The notes below the pieces were generated by a model. That model saw only the letters and a list, made by a program, of their open reading frames with translations. It was not told where the DNA came from and did not search any database. From NCBI RefSeq assembly GCF_004798865.1, contig NW_025335455.1, positions 124,001 to 188,000 on the forward strand: DNA of 64,000 bases, written 5' to 3'. Positions 20,607-32,874 of the stretch are shown here, piece after piece. Position numbers and translations under genes: made by a program. Source of the stretch: Varanus komodoensis. Taxonomy: Eukaryota > Chordata > Lepidosauria > Squamata > Varanidae. The stretch's first letter is position 1; each line of letters opens with the position of its first letter.

Positions 20607-23600
20607 CTGCATGGCAGAGAGAGAGAGAGAAAAGGGGAGGCTGGATGAACACGAGAAGAACTGTGTTAGAGCATCTAGTCCTGCATCCTCTTTTCTCAAG
20701 GCAGCCAGCTAGTCTGCTTTAAGGCAGAAGTGCATCAATTTTTTCAACCCAAGGGCCAAAATCAGTCTCTTGCTGGCTACATTCCAGGAGAGGATAGGAC
20801 CAAAAAACCAAAATACTGCCATGTTGTAGCTTAAAGCTCTTACTATCTAACAAAGCTTTAGAAGCCGTTAGTAGCAGGGTGTGGGGTGAGGCTTCACCGG
20901 AGTAGGAACTGTAGGTGAATGGGGGAAATGGTGGTAGGACTAAAGGAAGGATTGTGTCTGTCTGGTGATCCCCAGAGACCCGACTGGGACCACAGGAGGG
21001 CCAGATTTGGGCCCTGACCATGTGGTCTCCCACCTCTACTACAGGAGCACCAGAAGTTGGACATGAGGGTAACGGGCCTCTCCCAGTCCAGCTCAGTGCA
21101 GATGATGCAGAAGTGCTCCCAGAAAGATGCCTGCTAGCACTATCAGTGAGAGGATATTGTGCAGCAGCTTTTTCTTTATCTGCAGTCAGAGGAAAGACAA
21201 AGCAGCTCTGGGAAAACACAGGAAGGATATGAGTGGAAGACTCATCTTTTTCAGCCCCACCCACTGCAAAATTCCTAGAACGAGGCAGGCTGAGGTTGCC
21301 TTAACAGATGTGCCGGGAAGCATACAAGAGGAGCATCATTCTCAGCTGTGAGTGAACGAGTAGCAAAACTCAAAGAGGGAAAAAAGAGGGAAGCCCTCTC
21401 CAAAGAAGGGAAAAATTACTTCCTAAAGCAGTAGTAGACAGGCAACGCAGGCTGGATAAAGGCACGGGAGGGCCCACTAGTTATGGGGATCTTTTAAAGC
21501 CCTGTAAAGCATAAGCGACAGTTAATTCTAGAATCATAGGACCAGATGACAAAAACTCCATGTAGTAGTCAGGAACCAAACCAAGGACAAGTCCACATAC
21601 TGCAGCTTCTCTTGGAAACAACACACATTCATGTATCACTTTACAATGTCCAAATTGTTTCTCATTGCGCATTTATTTCATTTCTGTACTGCTCATTAGG
21701 CAAAGTTCACAAGACAGAAATAGTGGTTTACAAGAACTTAAAAATATCAGTAGAACAAAAAACAACACAGAAACAAATATACAAAATTTGAAAAACAATT
21801 TAACATCTAAAACAATTTTAGTATACCTAGACCTGTTAATGCAGCTGATACATCCCCCATCATGCTGTTAAATAGCCCTAAGTACCGTTAAGGCTTAATT
21901 ACATGCCATTAAGTTTCATTAAGAACCTGGGAGAGGAGAACATCATAAACCTGGTACCAAAAAGATTACAGAGTTGGTGCCCGGCAGATCTCAGCGGGGA
22001 CATAATTCCATGAATGGGGGGCAGGGACTGCCCCTGAGAAGGCTCTCTTCCTTATGCCCACCCGCCTGGCCTCCTCTGGAGATGGCACCTGGAGAAAGGC
22101 CTCAGATGTTGACCGTCATGCCTGAGTAGATGCAGGTGGAGAGGAGAGCATCATCAGTATTGTAGTCCCAAGCCATGTAAGGCTCTATAGGTTGAACCTA
22201 GTGCCATGAATGTGTTGGTAGTTCCTGTGTCAAATCTGTAGAGTAGTGTAGTATTTGAACTTATTGTTGAAGTGTGTGTGTGGGAGAGAAAGAGAACAAA
22301 CTCAGCTCAGTTCAATCCTTGTAATTATTGTTAAGTGCCAGACAGTTCCAATGTTCAGCTCATACTCTTAGCAACCTGGTGCCCCTTGGAAGTTTTGGGC
22401 TATAGTTTGCATCAGCCATTGTGGCCAAGGGTTGAGACCTATAGGACTTTTGGCCAAAACATCCATAAAGCTCCAGGTTGCCTTATATTGCCCTATTTAT
22501 AGCAACTTTCATCCACCTGGCAGTTCCTCACTCACCCTAATCCCTACTGTCCGCTCTACTCTGGTTAGCCTCAGAACTGTTCAAACTTTATATAAGAGGG
22601 GAGGGAAGAGAAGTTATTCATGTTTCAGAATGTAGATAAGGTTACTTGTAGCTTCTGCGATTAAGTATGTGAATGGTGGACTCCTGCTGTGTTTTCATTC
22701 TCCATTAAAGACTTCTCATTTATTTTGTTTTCCTGGAAATAGTTACCTTTGCTCAGTTCTCGTTCCAGAGATTCTGCAAATGGAAGAAAGGGTGACAGGT
22801 TTAAATCTGAGCATTATATACACACCAGTGTGTGATTTCCTGTCAAAAACATTACTTATACATATGCATTCAGGGGGTGGCTTGTGGGTGTGAGGTGAGT
22901 GAAGAGAAAAGAAAGCTAATTTCAGCCACAAAAGATGCTTCATGGTGAAGGAAAAGGCTATTGCAGCAAATGCAAGCAGCATCTGGAATGCACAGAGCAG
23001 AGGAGAAGAATTACAGGACCAGAGGTGAAAGGGGCCTTTTAAGCCATCAAGTCCAATCCTCTGCCTAATGCAGGAATCCCATTTAATGCCCCACTCTCTC
23101 TTTCTGGGTAGGTCAGACAGCCTGATGACCCACATCATGGAGCCAGTTTTGCAGTGTGGCTTATAAGTCACCCTATGCAAAATACTGTACATCCAACCAG
23201 TGATCAGGTGCATTTTCCTTCCCTTCCTTGCACTTGGTCTTCCTATGGCTATTTCTCGGGGATCTGCTAAAATGGGAGATTCCCACTGTTAGGACTTGGA
23301 GGCATGTCAAACTGAGCCCTCCCTCTTGTCAGTGGGAATCTGGTCCAATTTTGAAGCTTTTCCCAAGGCAGCAGGGGGACAATTGCAAAACTGAGGGGCA
23401 GTACATATGCCTGCTCTCTTCCGAAGAAACCAGGGATCACACAGGGAAAGGGGAGGAATGATGCATTTTCTGCAACCTGAGATCTCCCAAGGCTTTGCAA
23501 GGAGCTGGCAGGTCTGGAATAGGACCGGGCACTGCACAGGATGGGCAGCTCTTGGATTTGGGAGAGTATCTACCTGAGGGAGTGCCTTCAGCTAACCTGC

Positions 23601-26600
23601 CCAGCTCAATTTGAGCAGATTGGGCAGGTTAGATGATAAAAAGTGAGCACAACTACTTGCATACATAATCAACACAACCTCCTTCCTTTTAAAAGCAGGG
23701 GGGGCTCACCCTCCAAATACTTTGTGTCGGTGGGTGGGTGGAGGGTTCTCTTGTGGAACCCTACAGGCTTGGCCTCTGAATTTCATCATCTCCCCTCTCC
23801 CTAAAGGTTTCACAAATGCAGTAAGCTGTGACCAGCTCAGTGTAGCTTGCAGCAGCAGGGAACAGGGTAGGGGGAAGCCTCTGCCAGCTCTCCATAAGTG
23901 CTTCTGGGGCAGTTTTGGGACAGCTGGCCATGGTGGCCACCTGCTAGCTGCCTGCAGGAACCGAAAGCTGTTTTGCCCCTCCAGCCAAGCAGATCAATTG
24001 TAGTTGGGCTTGACCCCCACTGAGTCATGTCCAGGTTCAGAGGGCACCACAGGACACCCAAGCTCTACAACAAGCTGTGGGTGGCTAGAGTGGCTGATAA
24101 AATAAGATAACCTTTCTCAACACACGCTGGCCATTGAGAACCCGGCCTTGCTGCTCTGGCCAAAATGAGATAGCCCCTATCTTGGAAACTGGCTCGGCTT
24201 TTTAAAGCTGGTCCCGACAAAGCAGCTGCTCATTCTGAAATACATTGGGTTTAATGCTAATTTTAAAATACTCATTGCCCTCTTTGTAAGACATACTTGT
24301 TTTGCATTCAGCAGACACAAGCTGCTGAAGAGACTGGCCCACGGAGGGGAGAGAGGCAGGGAGGGAGGAGTCATGTCCATCCCATTTATACAGAAGGAAG
24401 GCGTTCCCCTTTGGCACGGCTTTCTTTTTCCTTTAAAGATTAACCAGCAAGCAGAGACTGTGGAGCTCAATGTTTCAGGGGCTGGGAAGCAACCTGGCAT
24501 GTAGAGTCCATTATTCTAGAACAAAGGGCAGATTCTCTCAAAATAAGCCCCAAAATGAACCTCGTCCCATAATTTTGTCTCTCCTCATACCTTTACATTC
24601 TTCCATAATCTCTTTCACAGCAGATGTTTTCTGAGAGTAAATACAGAGTCTCTCCTCCAGCTTGGGAAAAACATCCTCTACATGCTCCGGTTTCCTTCCA
24701 CTCCTGGAAGGGAAGGTGATTAACTTTAAATAACGTGAAAAGAACATTTCCCCCAATCCCATAAATTGTACTTTCATCTGTCAGGCTAAATATTTATTCC
24801 CAAGTAGGTACATTCACAGATAGATGCCCTAGCAAGGTATTTTAAGACTGGAAAGCCTTTCTCCTAAGAACTTTTTATTCTAGTCAAGTAAAATAGGTTT
24901 TGCTTGTGAGAAAGAGTTCTAATGTTCTTTAAGAAGAATCAGACTCTCCTTCTTAAAAAGGGCTTCAGTGATACTTGACCCTCTTTATGGAATTAGGTGT
25001 AAGTAGAAAAGCTGTGAAGAGGATTTGTGCATTCCATGTCAAAAGTATACTTTACACGAGTATGGTTGTATATGGCTTGATCTTGTATTTCAGAGAGAGT
25101 GCAACCTGCTTTGTGAGGGTTTTTACCCTGAAAGGAGAAATCAGAATCTAGATAAGTCGAAGCAATGGCTTCTTTGGCTAATATGACCTTTGGCAAACCG
25201 GGAAAGGCCTCTGCCTGAGACCCTGAAGGGCTCCTTTTAGTTGGGGTATGTAATGCTGAGGGAAAGGCAACAGTGCTGCAGTGTAGTATGAAGCGGCTTT
25301 CTGCTGCTTTACAAACTTTGCAAATAAATAATATAATCCCCCATAACTCAGATGCACTTACAGGCTTCCCTCATCTGATACCCTCCAGATGGTTTGGACT
25401 TGGAATCCCACCAGCCCAGACCATCACAGACAGTGGTCAGGAATGCTGGGAGTTATAATCTAAAACATACAGAGGGTGCCAGGTTGGGGAGATCTGGCCT
25501 AACCAGTAGAGTTGCATTCCCTCCCTAGAATTTGCAAGATGTCAGATCCTAAGAAGGGCCTTGTTCCCACATGGCATGGGAAATCTAATTTCAAGGTTTG
25601 TCATACACTTTCAAGATAGAGGAACTTTAACAAAAGTTGTGATTCTACCTGGTAGAAACATGTTGTTTTAAATTGAATGGCTTTTTTCTGTAGTGGGACT
25701 GATGGAAAGGAGAAGAGAAAAAGAGGAGTGAGATAGAGCCACGTACCTACTCAAGGTGCTTTTAATGTCCTGAAAGAGAGAACAAGACAAGTCAGTCTCA
25801 GCTACAGGGACAGAACATACACTGGGCATTCATTTGTCCCTTCTTGTCAGGGAGAAATGGAGAAGCTAATGAATATTTTCTCTGTCACAAAGAAGAGCTT
25901 TGGGTCTCCCTAGATTCCTTGAATCTGGGCTTGAATTAAAATCCTGACAGATTGGCTTGTAAAGAGTTCTGGCCACTTTCCGTTTATACTTCCTTTTGTT
26001 AATGGTTCAGCTTATTCCTAAATAAGCAGTGAGGGAAGGAGCCTCAGCTATCTGTTGGGAAAACCAATAGTCATTTCATGTCCGTTTTCATGTTCTTGGT
26101 TCTAGGACGTGCCTTTGTCTTACATCTCACCTGGAGGAATTCATCTGGGGGCTGCCCCAACTTTGCTTCCATCTCTGAGATCAGGTCATTGAGTTTGGCG
26201 ATCTCCCTGGATAGCTGGGTGACACTTTCTTCTTGTTCCATCTCCATTTCTTTCTCTAGATCACACAGCTCGGTCAGGCAATGGCCCTCCTTTTCATTAA
26301 GAAAATCGTGCATTTGCTCAAAAATAGACTTGACCTTTTGTTTCTCTACTCCTAACTGTATCTGTGAGAAAATAATAGGAGAAGGGTCAGAGTTCAAACA
26401 TGGTGGTCATTTAAGGGAAAGCAATGGTTGGCTTGTATCTGCATCGATGTATGTCTTGCGGATTATGAGAAGAGGCCTTTTTCAGTTGGGATCTTTCCCT
26501 TACTCTTTGAGTACAGAAAGTATTCTGGACTTCAGTCAGCACAGTTATCTCTGCAACAGACAGTAACCTATTTTAATTATATTAATCAGATGTTTTGCAC

Positions 26601-29600
26601 TACAGCTCCTACAATTGCTGGCCATGTCCAGCACATCAGGAGGTTCTTCTGTTACTGGCATAGACATTTGGGTGTATTCTTAGACTTGGCACTGAACCTG
26701 GATGGCCAAGGTTTCTCAGTCCCATAACTCAGATTCAATTGCAGGCTTCCCTCATCTGATACCCTCCAGATGTTTTGGATTTTGAATCCCACCAGCTCAG
26801 ACCATCACAGACAATGTTCAGAAATGCTGGGAGTTGTAGTCTAAAACATACGGAGGGTGCCAGGTTGGGGAAATGGTCGGGAATGTGTTTGCACAGTTGA
26901 GATTAGTATACAAATGGTGCCCATTCCTAGAGTAAACTGTCCTCGGTGCTTGAGTTATTTTATAGAGTGTTATTGCAAAACCCATTATTGTATTGGTTTT
27001 TGTTATAATCTTTTAAAATTGTTTTTATCTATTTTAAATTGTCTGTTGCCATTGTAAACTGCCCAGAGGGCCCTATGGGCTAATGTGGCGGCACAGAAAG
27101 GTATTTGAAAAATAAACAAACTCATCTGGGTATGGTTATATATGCCTTAGATACATCCTATTTGCACAGCTGTAATGCCCTCTACATGGAGCTGCCTTTG
27201 AAGACTATTCAGAAACTCCATCTGGTCCATAATGCTGCAGGTAGCAACTCCCTTGCTACCACAGCATCAGCAGCTACCGGTCTGTTTCTGGACAGAATTC
27301 AAAGTGCTGCTTATGGATTGGGACCAGGCTACTGAAAAGACCACCTTCTCCCATATTAGCCTGTTTGGGCTCTAAAGTCTTCTGGAAATGTCCTCTCCAA
27401 GAGTGCTGACTTCAGAGTGGCAACCCAGATGCCTGGGACTTGGGAGTCCAAGAACATGAACATCTTCTGCTGTGCTCCTTTATTGACAGCACAACAATTT
27501 GTATTTTCCAGCTAATGAATATCCACCAGACCTGCAGGTTCTTGTTTCAGGTGAGGGCAGATATTCTGGTCGGAGATATGGTTGTTTCATGCTATTGTAA
27601 CAGTCTCCTAAGAATCTTTCTCCTCCTTTTGTCCTTTGATTCTGGTGGTATTGGGACTATTCTCAACCTTCCTCATTTTGCCCAAATGACCTGCCCTTGC
27701 AGGGCCTTTTGTTGGCTTTCATTGTCAGCCAGAACCCATTAAAAGAGTTTGCACTTGGCCTTACAGCATTATCCATCTTACATTTCCTCCCTTTTTTCCT
27801 AGTATATTTTGGGTCAGCCCACCAGGTCAAGCTCTCCTGACCCCTTCTACCTCACTGTTTGCAGCGTCCTGTTACCGTGCATTCTAGGACCTTGCCCCTC
27901 AGCTGTTGAATTCCCCCCCACTACCACTGTGGTTTGGAAGATTTTAAGAAGGGTCTGGAAACTGCTGTGGGATTAGTTGTCTAATTAGTTCTCTATTTGA
28001 TGTAAAGTACTCTGATGGTTTATATGGGTTTTATGTAAGCGTTAGTGTTATATCTTAGTTAAAACTGTAATTAGATGTATTTATGTAGTTTTGTTATACA
28101 TTAATTATAACTATTGTGGTTATGTTGTATTTTAAATGGTGGCTTTATTGTATTTTATGCACAGCACTTTCAAATAAAGTGCTATCTAAATAAATATATT
28201 TTTAAATATTGTTACTGCCAAGAGGCAGCAGTTCCTTTTAGGATTCAGAATACAATGAACACATTAATTGATAAATGCTAGAGATTGTATTAGACAGGAG
28301 GAAATTAACAAAGCAGAAGAAAGAAGAACATGACCATTGATTTCCTGCGATCTACTTCAAAGCAAGATCATAAGCCTATGTCCCTACAGCTTTTTCTATC
28401 TAAACTTGCATAGAATTGCTTCCTTAGGTTACTATCTTATATACATACTGATCTGGGAGTAAAACCCATTGACCTCAGTTGGCCCTACTTCTATTTATTT
28501 TATTCTTTTGTTATTTCTTTAACACTTTTGTGTACTGTTGCAAGAGCATCATGGTTCTCTGGACAGTTTGCCTAATAAAATCAGAACAAAACATAAAAAC
28601 TACATAAATAAACAAAAGATCAATAACAATAAACAATACAACATCCCCAACACAGCAGGGGCAACGAGTTATAGCATACTTTAACATAACGGATTGGATA
28701 AACCTTAAAAGATCACAATTAAAATAGCAATTTTACTAAATAAAATGCCAGTCAGATTTTTTAAAAAAAATCAAACCTAAAACAGTCAATAATTAATATG
28801 CTCTGCAAATAGAAACACCTTAACTTGGCACCAGAATGTATATAAGGAATGCACTCAGTGGACATCTCTGGGAAGCTGGTTCCATGGATGTGGTGCCACA
28901 GCTGAGAAGGCCCTACCCAGGTAGCCATCCTCCTAGCGTCCCTTAAGGGTGGCTCCTGGAGGACGACTTCTGAGTAAAAATGTCCAAGATTCCACTGTGA
29001 TATATCTTGTCATCTTATATTTGTCATGTATTAAACTTGACATGTGCATTTCTTTCTCTCTCATCTTGTTTGTATTTACCGGAAAGGACTCTGCAGTCAC
29101 TTTGGACCAGGCACAAATCCAAGTGAGAATGCCTGTCTCAGACATTTTGACCACCTCAGACCTAAGGCACCTCAAAGCTGAGACTTCAGATTTGCCTTAG
29201 AGCCTTCGAAAGCCTTCTAGATTCGCTTTAAATTTTTTGTACATTTTTGTAACCTCCCCTAAGCTGTCTGTAAATAAAAATGTCTAGGGAATGAGGAAGA
29301 GGCAGAGGAACAGATGGTAGTTCTGTGACTGCCAACAGTTCTAGTTCTCAGTTTTACTCTCAAGGCTATTGTTTTGGTTTCTGTCACAGAGGTTTGGGGA
29401 AGGGGTAGGAGAAAAATGTTCCTAGGAGGAGCCATTTAGGGTTTCTTAAGAGTTTGAAGGTCACTTGATTACTTCTCATGTGTCTGACATCTTGCATCTG
29501 TGAACTGACTCCACAGGAAATCTGAGGTGAGATGAACATTTGGGAGGCCCCACGATCTATAATGGTTCAGGCATGCGAGTTACCACTTGATGCAGACTTT

Positions 29601-31802
29601 TCAGTTACATTCTCCCTCTTTACCTGTTGAACGGTCAGAATTGGGCAGTGCTTCACATGATTACTCTTAGGCAATTTCTTATTTACCTTCCAGTCATTTT
29701 ATTTGATTAATTTCTATTCCACCTGTTTGTTCTTGTAAGGGCCCAAGCTAGCTTTACATACTCTTCTCCCTGTGAATTAGGTTAGGCTAAGACTCAGTGG
29801 CTGGCCAAGTCAACCAGTGATCTTCATGGCCAGCTCTGGAACCAAGATCTTCCACATCACAGTCCAGCACTTTATACCACACAGTCTCTTGGACATTTGA
29901 TGCTTCAGACATCAAGTAATCAGATCAAATGTTCAATTAGCTCTGAAAAAGCCATAAACTCCACAAAAGGGCCTACATTGGTCACCAACATCAAACACAG
30001 GCATGCTGCTTATGACAGAGGGTTTGAGGAGACCACCAGTTCACTCACCCCAGAAATGCGAGCTATAAAATAATCTCACCTACCAGGCACTTCACTGTTT
30101 TCTGCTCTTCCAGTTTTTGAATCATAACCTTCGCGCTCTCTTTCTGCAGTAGCAGCTGGTCCTGAATTGTTTTCTGTTGAAAGCAAGTGTGATCTGATAG
30201 TGAAGGACCAGCAACTTGCTAATGGATCTTTCCATTTCAGCACAGGGAAGCTAGGCAACCACTGCGATGGTCGCCTACCCATTGCTTTCTTGTCAAAATA
30301 CGGTATTTTGGGAACAGATGGCATTTTTATTCTGCAAGTATTACTTTCAACTGTTCAGAATGCTTTACCAGCATTCTCTACATGAAATCCCTACAAAAAC
30401 CCTTCAAGGCAGGCATGGGAAAGCTCTGGAGAACCTCTGAAGCATCAGATGCCTGCAGGAGGTCCCCATTTGGCCTATCAGCCGCTCCCCCAGGCCCTGC
30501 TCCTCTCCCCAGAAGAGCTTTTTTTTTTCCTTTTGAGATTTCGGCCAACATTGTCTCTTGTAAAATTAAAGTACTTTTTACAAAGACCCCTCCTGAGAGC
30601 AGGCAACAGCTTTGTGGGTGGGGGAGGAGGAAGAGGGTCACATCTAGTTTGGCCCTGAGAGACAGCTTGTTTGCTTCAGTGAACATCGGGGCTATCCTGT
30701 CTGTGTAGACTCCACCCATTGCTCTTTTCTTCCATTGCCCATGTGCACGACATCTTTCAGTCTGAGGGCTAAATGCCATTTCAAGAAGCTCTCAGGAGCT
30801 ACATTCCAGTGGTGGACAGGCCCAAAGGCAAAGAGACAAACATCTTTTATTTTAGTGCATGTCCTGCCAGCGACTGAGCTTTAGAAGGGGCGTTTCAATT
30901 TTTTAGGAGGAGGTATGGGAGGCAGCCAGAAGCTAGGAAACCATCAAATGACTGGCACCTGCAGGAAGGAGCACAACCATCTGGGGAGCACCCAAGAGGC
31001 CATTTGGGACCTGGGGGAGAAGGTGGACTTGGCCCATAGATCTGCGTTCTTCACCATTTCAGACACACGCATGGAATGAATGAGGGGTCATTCTGCAGAG
31101 AGCGCTCTGCAACATACTCTGAAGAGTTATCTGATCCAGAGCTCCATGTTCGTGCCAGTGCTGACCGGGGAACAGCCCCTGCGTCTCTTCGGTAAAGGGG
31201 AATAAAATGCCCTCCAGCATTTATAGACACATGATCAGGGTGTAAGTAGAAGACTTTTTTGTTTTTGTTGTGTAACCACAAAGGCCTCCCCTATTCCTTT
31301 ATTTATCCATTTATAGAAATTAAGCAACATACTAGAAACAGGCTTTCCTCTTTAGATCATTTCCTACCTTGTATTCCTGGGCAGCCTCTTCCTGGAGATG
31401 CACAGAGTGTCCTTTGTGTTCAGGGGAATGTTCACAAAACACACACAACAATTCTGCATCATCTTTGCAGAAGAGATGGAGGTTTTCGTTGTGCTTCTTG
31501 CATAGCGCCCTTGTCACAAGGATTGACTTGTTGCGTTTTATTTTTTGTACTATGTTTGCCAGCATCCAGTTGGGCCGGTGATCTCCTTTCTGGATCTTGG
31601 CTTTGCAGACAGGACATTTTAATTTGCCCATTTCTTCACACAGTTTTTCATGCGTTTCATAAAGACCATTGATGCAGCACCGACAAAAAGTGTGGTCACA
31701 GGCCAAAGTCACAAGATCTGTTGGCAGCTCTTGACAAATAGGACAGATAATATCTTGTATTAGATCCATAATTACAGTGGCTACAGCCATGGTGGATGAC
31801 AC
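20035..31802 (-). CDS. TRIM gene C: RING / B-box / coiled-coil / PRY-SPRY protein
   Basis: Seven coding exons with GT/AG ends: 31802-31368, 30173-30084, 26361-26131, 25769-25747, 24703-24591, 22773-22747 and 20606-20035. The total is 1491 nt, 496 aa plus stop, in frame throughout. Domains: RING about residues 20-70, B-box2 about 101-135, coiled coil about 146-252, linker to 306, PRY/SPRY 307-496. The exon plan and phases match gene A, so the two are tandem duplicates. The second exon is 90 nt rather than the usual 96. The SPRY is canonical, with LDP, WEVEV and LDYEKG. Likely a cytosolic E3 ubiquitin ligase of the TRIM27/TRIM39-like class. In-frame ATGs at codons 1, 5 and 12 all precede the RING, so the exact start is uncertain. 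Confidence 0.88.
21660..22210 (-). mobile_element. L2-like LINE fragment, antisense
   Basis: TTTATTTCATTTCTGTACTGCTC-type 3' tail, then antisense C-terminal ORF sequence around 21.98-22.08 kb (AATTCCATGAATGG, AGAAGGCTCTCTTCC). It lies in the last intron of gene C. Confidence 0.55.
25340..25497. repeat. Palindrome-type interspersed repeat, copy 1
   Basis: CTCATCTGATACCCTCCAGATG ... TGCTGGGAGTTATAATC ... GAGGGTGCCAGGTTGGGGA. It belongs to a common reptile repeat built round ACTCCCA / TGGGAGT. It is near-identical to copy 2 at 26.72 kb. Confidence 0.6.
26131..26361 (-). CDS. Gene C 231-nt coiled-coil exon
   Basis: 231 nt from a CTCACAG acceptor to a GTGAGA donor. It starts IQLGVEKQKV and ends PPDEFLQ, matching the equivalent exons of A and E. 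The 90-nt exon 30084-30173 (KTIQDQLLLQ at its start) lies upstream. The 23-nt (25747-25769, DIKSTLS), 113-nt (24591-24703) and 27-nt (22747-22773, ESLERELSK) exons lie downstream. Confidence 0.87.
26720..26873. repeat. Palindrome-type interspersed repeat, copy 2
   Basis: About 150 bp matching 25.34-25.50 kb with scattered changes, same orientation, 1.38 kb apart in neighbouring introns of gene C. Confidence 0.6.
26985..27118 (+). mobile_element. L2-like LINE or SINE 3' tail
   Basis: AT-rich 3' UTR followed by TGGCGGCACAGAAAGG and AAATAAACAAA, a typical L2-like tail. It lies in the gene C intron. Confidence 0.45.
27140..28205 (+). mobile_element. Decayed L2-like LINE
   Basis: Weak matches to the C-terminal ORF (KLHLVHNAAG, AAYGLGPGY near 27.3 kb) and a 3' tail with CAGCACTTTCAAATAAAGTG near 28.16 kb. 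Old and broken. Confidence 0.4.
28500..28960 (-). mobile_element. L2-like LINE fragment, antisense
   Basis: An AT-rich antisense tail, then antisense ORF end (GGGAAGCTGGTTCCATGG, TGAGAAGGCCCTACCC) near 28.87-28.95 kb. Confidence 0.45.
29690..29885 (-). mobile_element. tRNA-derived reptile SINE, antisense
   Basis: Tail TTGATTAATTTCTATTCCAC, core AATTAGGTTAGGCTAAGACTC and head remnants up to TATACCACACAG. Diverged. Confidence 0.55.
31368..31802 (-). CDS. Gene C exon 1: RING and B-box2
   Basis: 145 codons. The RING reads CPICQ, then CDHTFCRCC, then a long loop, then CPVC. CDH replaces the usual CGH but the ligands remain. The B-box2 runs from CKKH to HSPEHKGHS. It ends phase 0 after AQEYK at a GTAGG donor. 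Confidence 0.9.
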
Positions 31803-31889
31803 CTCTTGCAGCTTGCTTTCCTTGTAAATTTAAAACATTAGATGTAGCATCAAACTGACAACTTCAGGAATAACTCCATCAGCAGTTTT

Positions 31890-31901
31890 ATTTCGTTTCT
31901 C
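31890..31901 (-). promoter_or_regulatory. IRF-type element upstream of gene C
   Basis: GAGAAACGAAAT on the minus strand, about 90 nt upstream of the gene C start codon. It matches the IRF core AANNGAAA but is one base short of a full two-GAAA ISRE. Confidence 0.4.
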
Positions 31902-32074
31902 TCTTTGATTTCTCCCTTTTTACTATGGCTCCTTTTAGACAACTGAACTTATTAGCTGGAAAGACACAACACCTCTAACTTGTTTGCTTGTTGCTTAGAA
32001 GATGTAACAGCTTGTGGAGACCTGTAAGAGGCCTGCAAATGGGAATTGCCTGAAGTAGCCACCTTCCACTCGGG

Positions 32075-32165
32075 GCCTTCCGGAAGCATTGGACTACAAT
32101 TCCCATCAGCCTCAGCCAGCATGGCAAATTCTGGTGATGGGACTTGTAGCTGAACTTGTCTAGAG
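32075..32165. repeat. Palindromic interspersed repeat
   Basis: GGACTACAATTCCCATCAGCC then TGATGGGACTTGTAGC as an inverted partner. Confidence 0.5.
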
Positions 32166-32481
32166 GTCTCTGTGTTGGGAAAGACTGAACTGCAGGTAAA
32201 ATGTCACTCACAGTGCCATTCATACCAATAGCTATGCTTAGTCTCTGGATTTTGGCCATACATTATTAGAGAAACATAGGGTTAAAACACAGTTGCTCGG
32301 AAAGTCTGTGGTTTCTCTTCAAGCTCATCTTGCATTAACTTCACTGCCAATTTTCCTTGTAACATAATAACCCACCCAGCAGCGCGAGCGCCAGTGAATG
32401 GCTTTCCAGTCATAGGATTTCTGTCCGTCCAGGTATGCCTGAATTAATTTCCATCCCCCTCCTGCTGTGCTGATATCCTAC

Positions 32482-32715
32482 CTTGGACTCTTCAGCAACA
32501 TGTTGCTCTTGGCCGATGTTCTGTGCGAGTTCCTGGTCTGATTGGAGGTTACATTCCTGACTTGTTTCCCCACATTGCAGGCAGGAACCTTTGGCGAGAC
32601 AGGCTTGGCAGAATCGGTGCCCGCAGTCTAGGATCACGGGGTCTGCGCGGTACCCATTACAAACAGAGCAAAGTTTTTCCTCACACGGGCCCTGGCTGAG
32701 ACCTCCCGCTGCCAT
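32482..32715 (-). CDS. RING-only exon D, upstream of gene C
   Basis: 78 codons from an ATG (MAAGGLSQGP) to a GTAGG donor in phase 0. The RING ligands CSVC, CGHRFCQAC and CLQC give a complete, compact C3HC4 finger. Where a TRIM exon would continue into a B-box, this one runs only about 30 residues and ends HVAEESK, resembling the EEYK end of normal exons. No coiled-coil or SPRY exons separate it from gene C. It could be an alternative first exon making a B-box-less isoform of C, or a remnant of a lost TRIM copy. The reading frame also extends upstream to 32874. Confidence 0.55.
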
Positions 32716-32874
32716 ATCTGCCTCTCCCTGCTTTGTACACAGAAAGTAACATTCTTCCTTAACTCTTGAACTCGTGCCAGGAAAGGGCGGTGCTTCACTT
32801 GCACAGCAACCATAGAGTGGGACGTGGCACATGCTAATATTAGGGAACTCCCCTTTAAAATCCAACCCCCCCAA

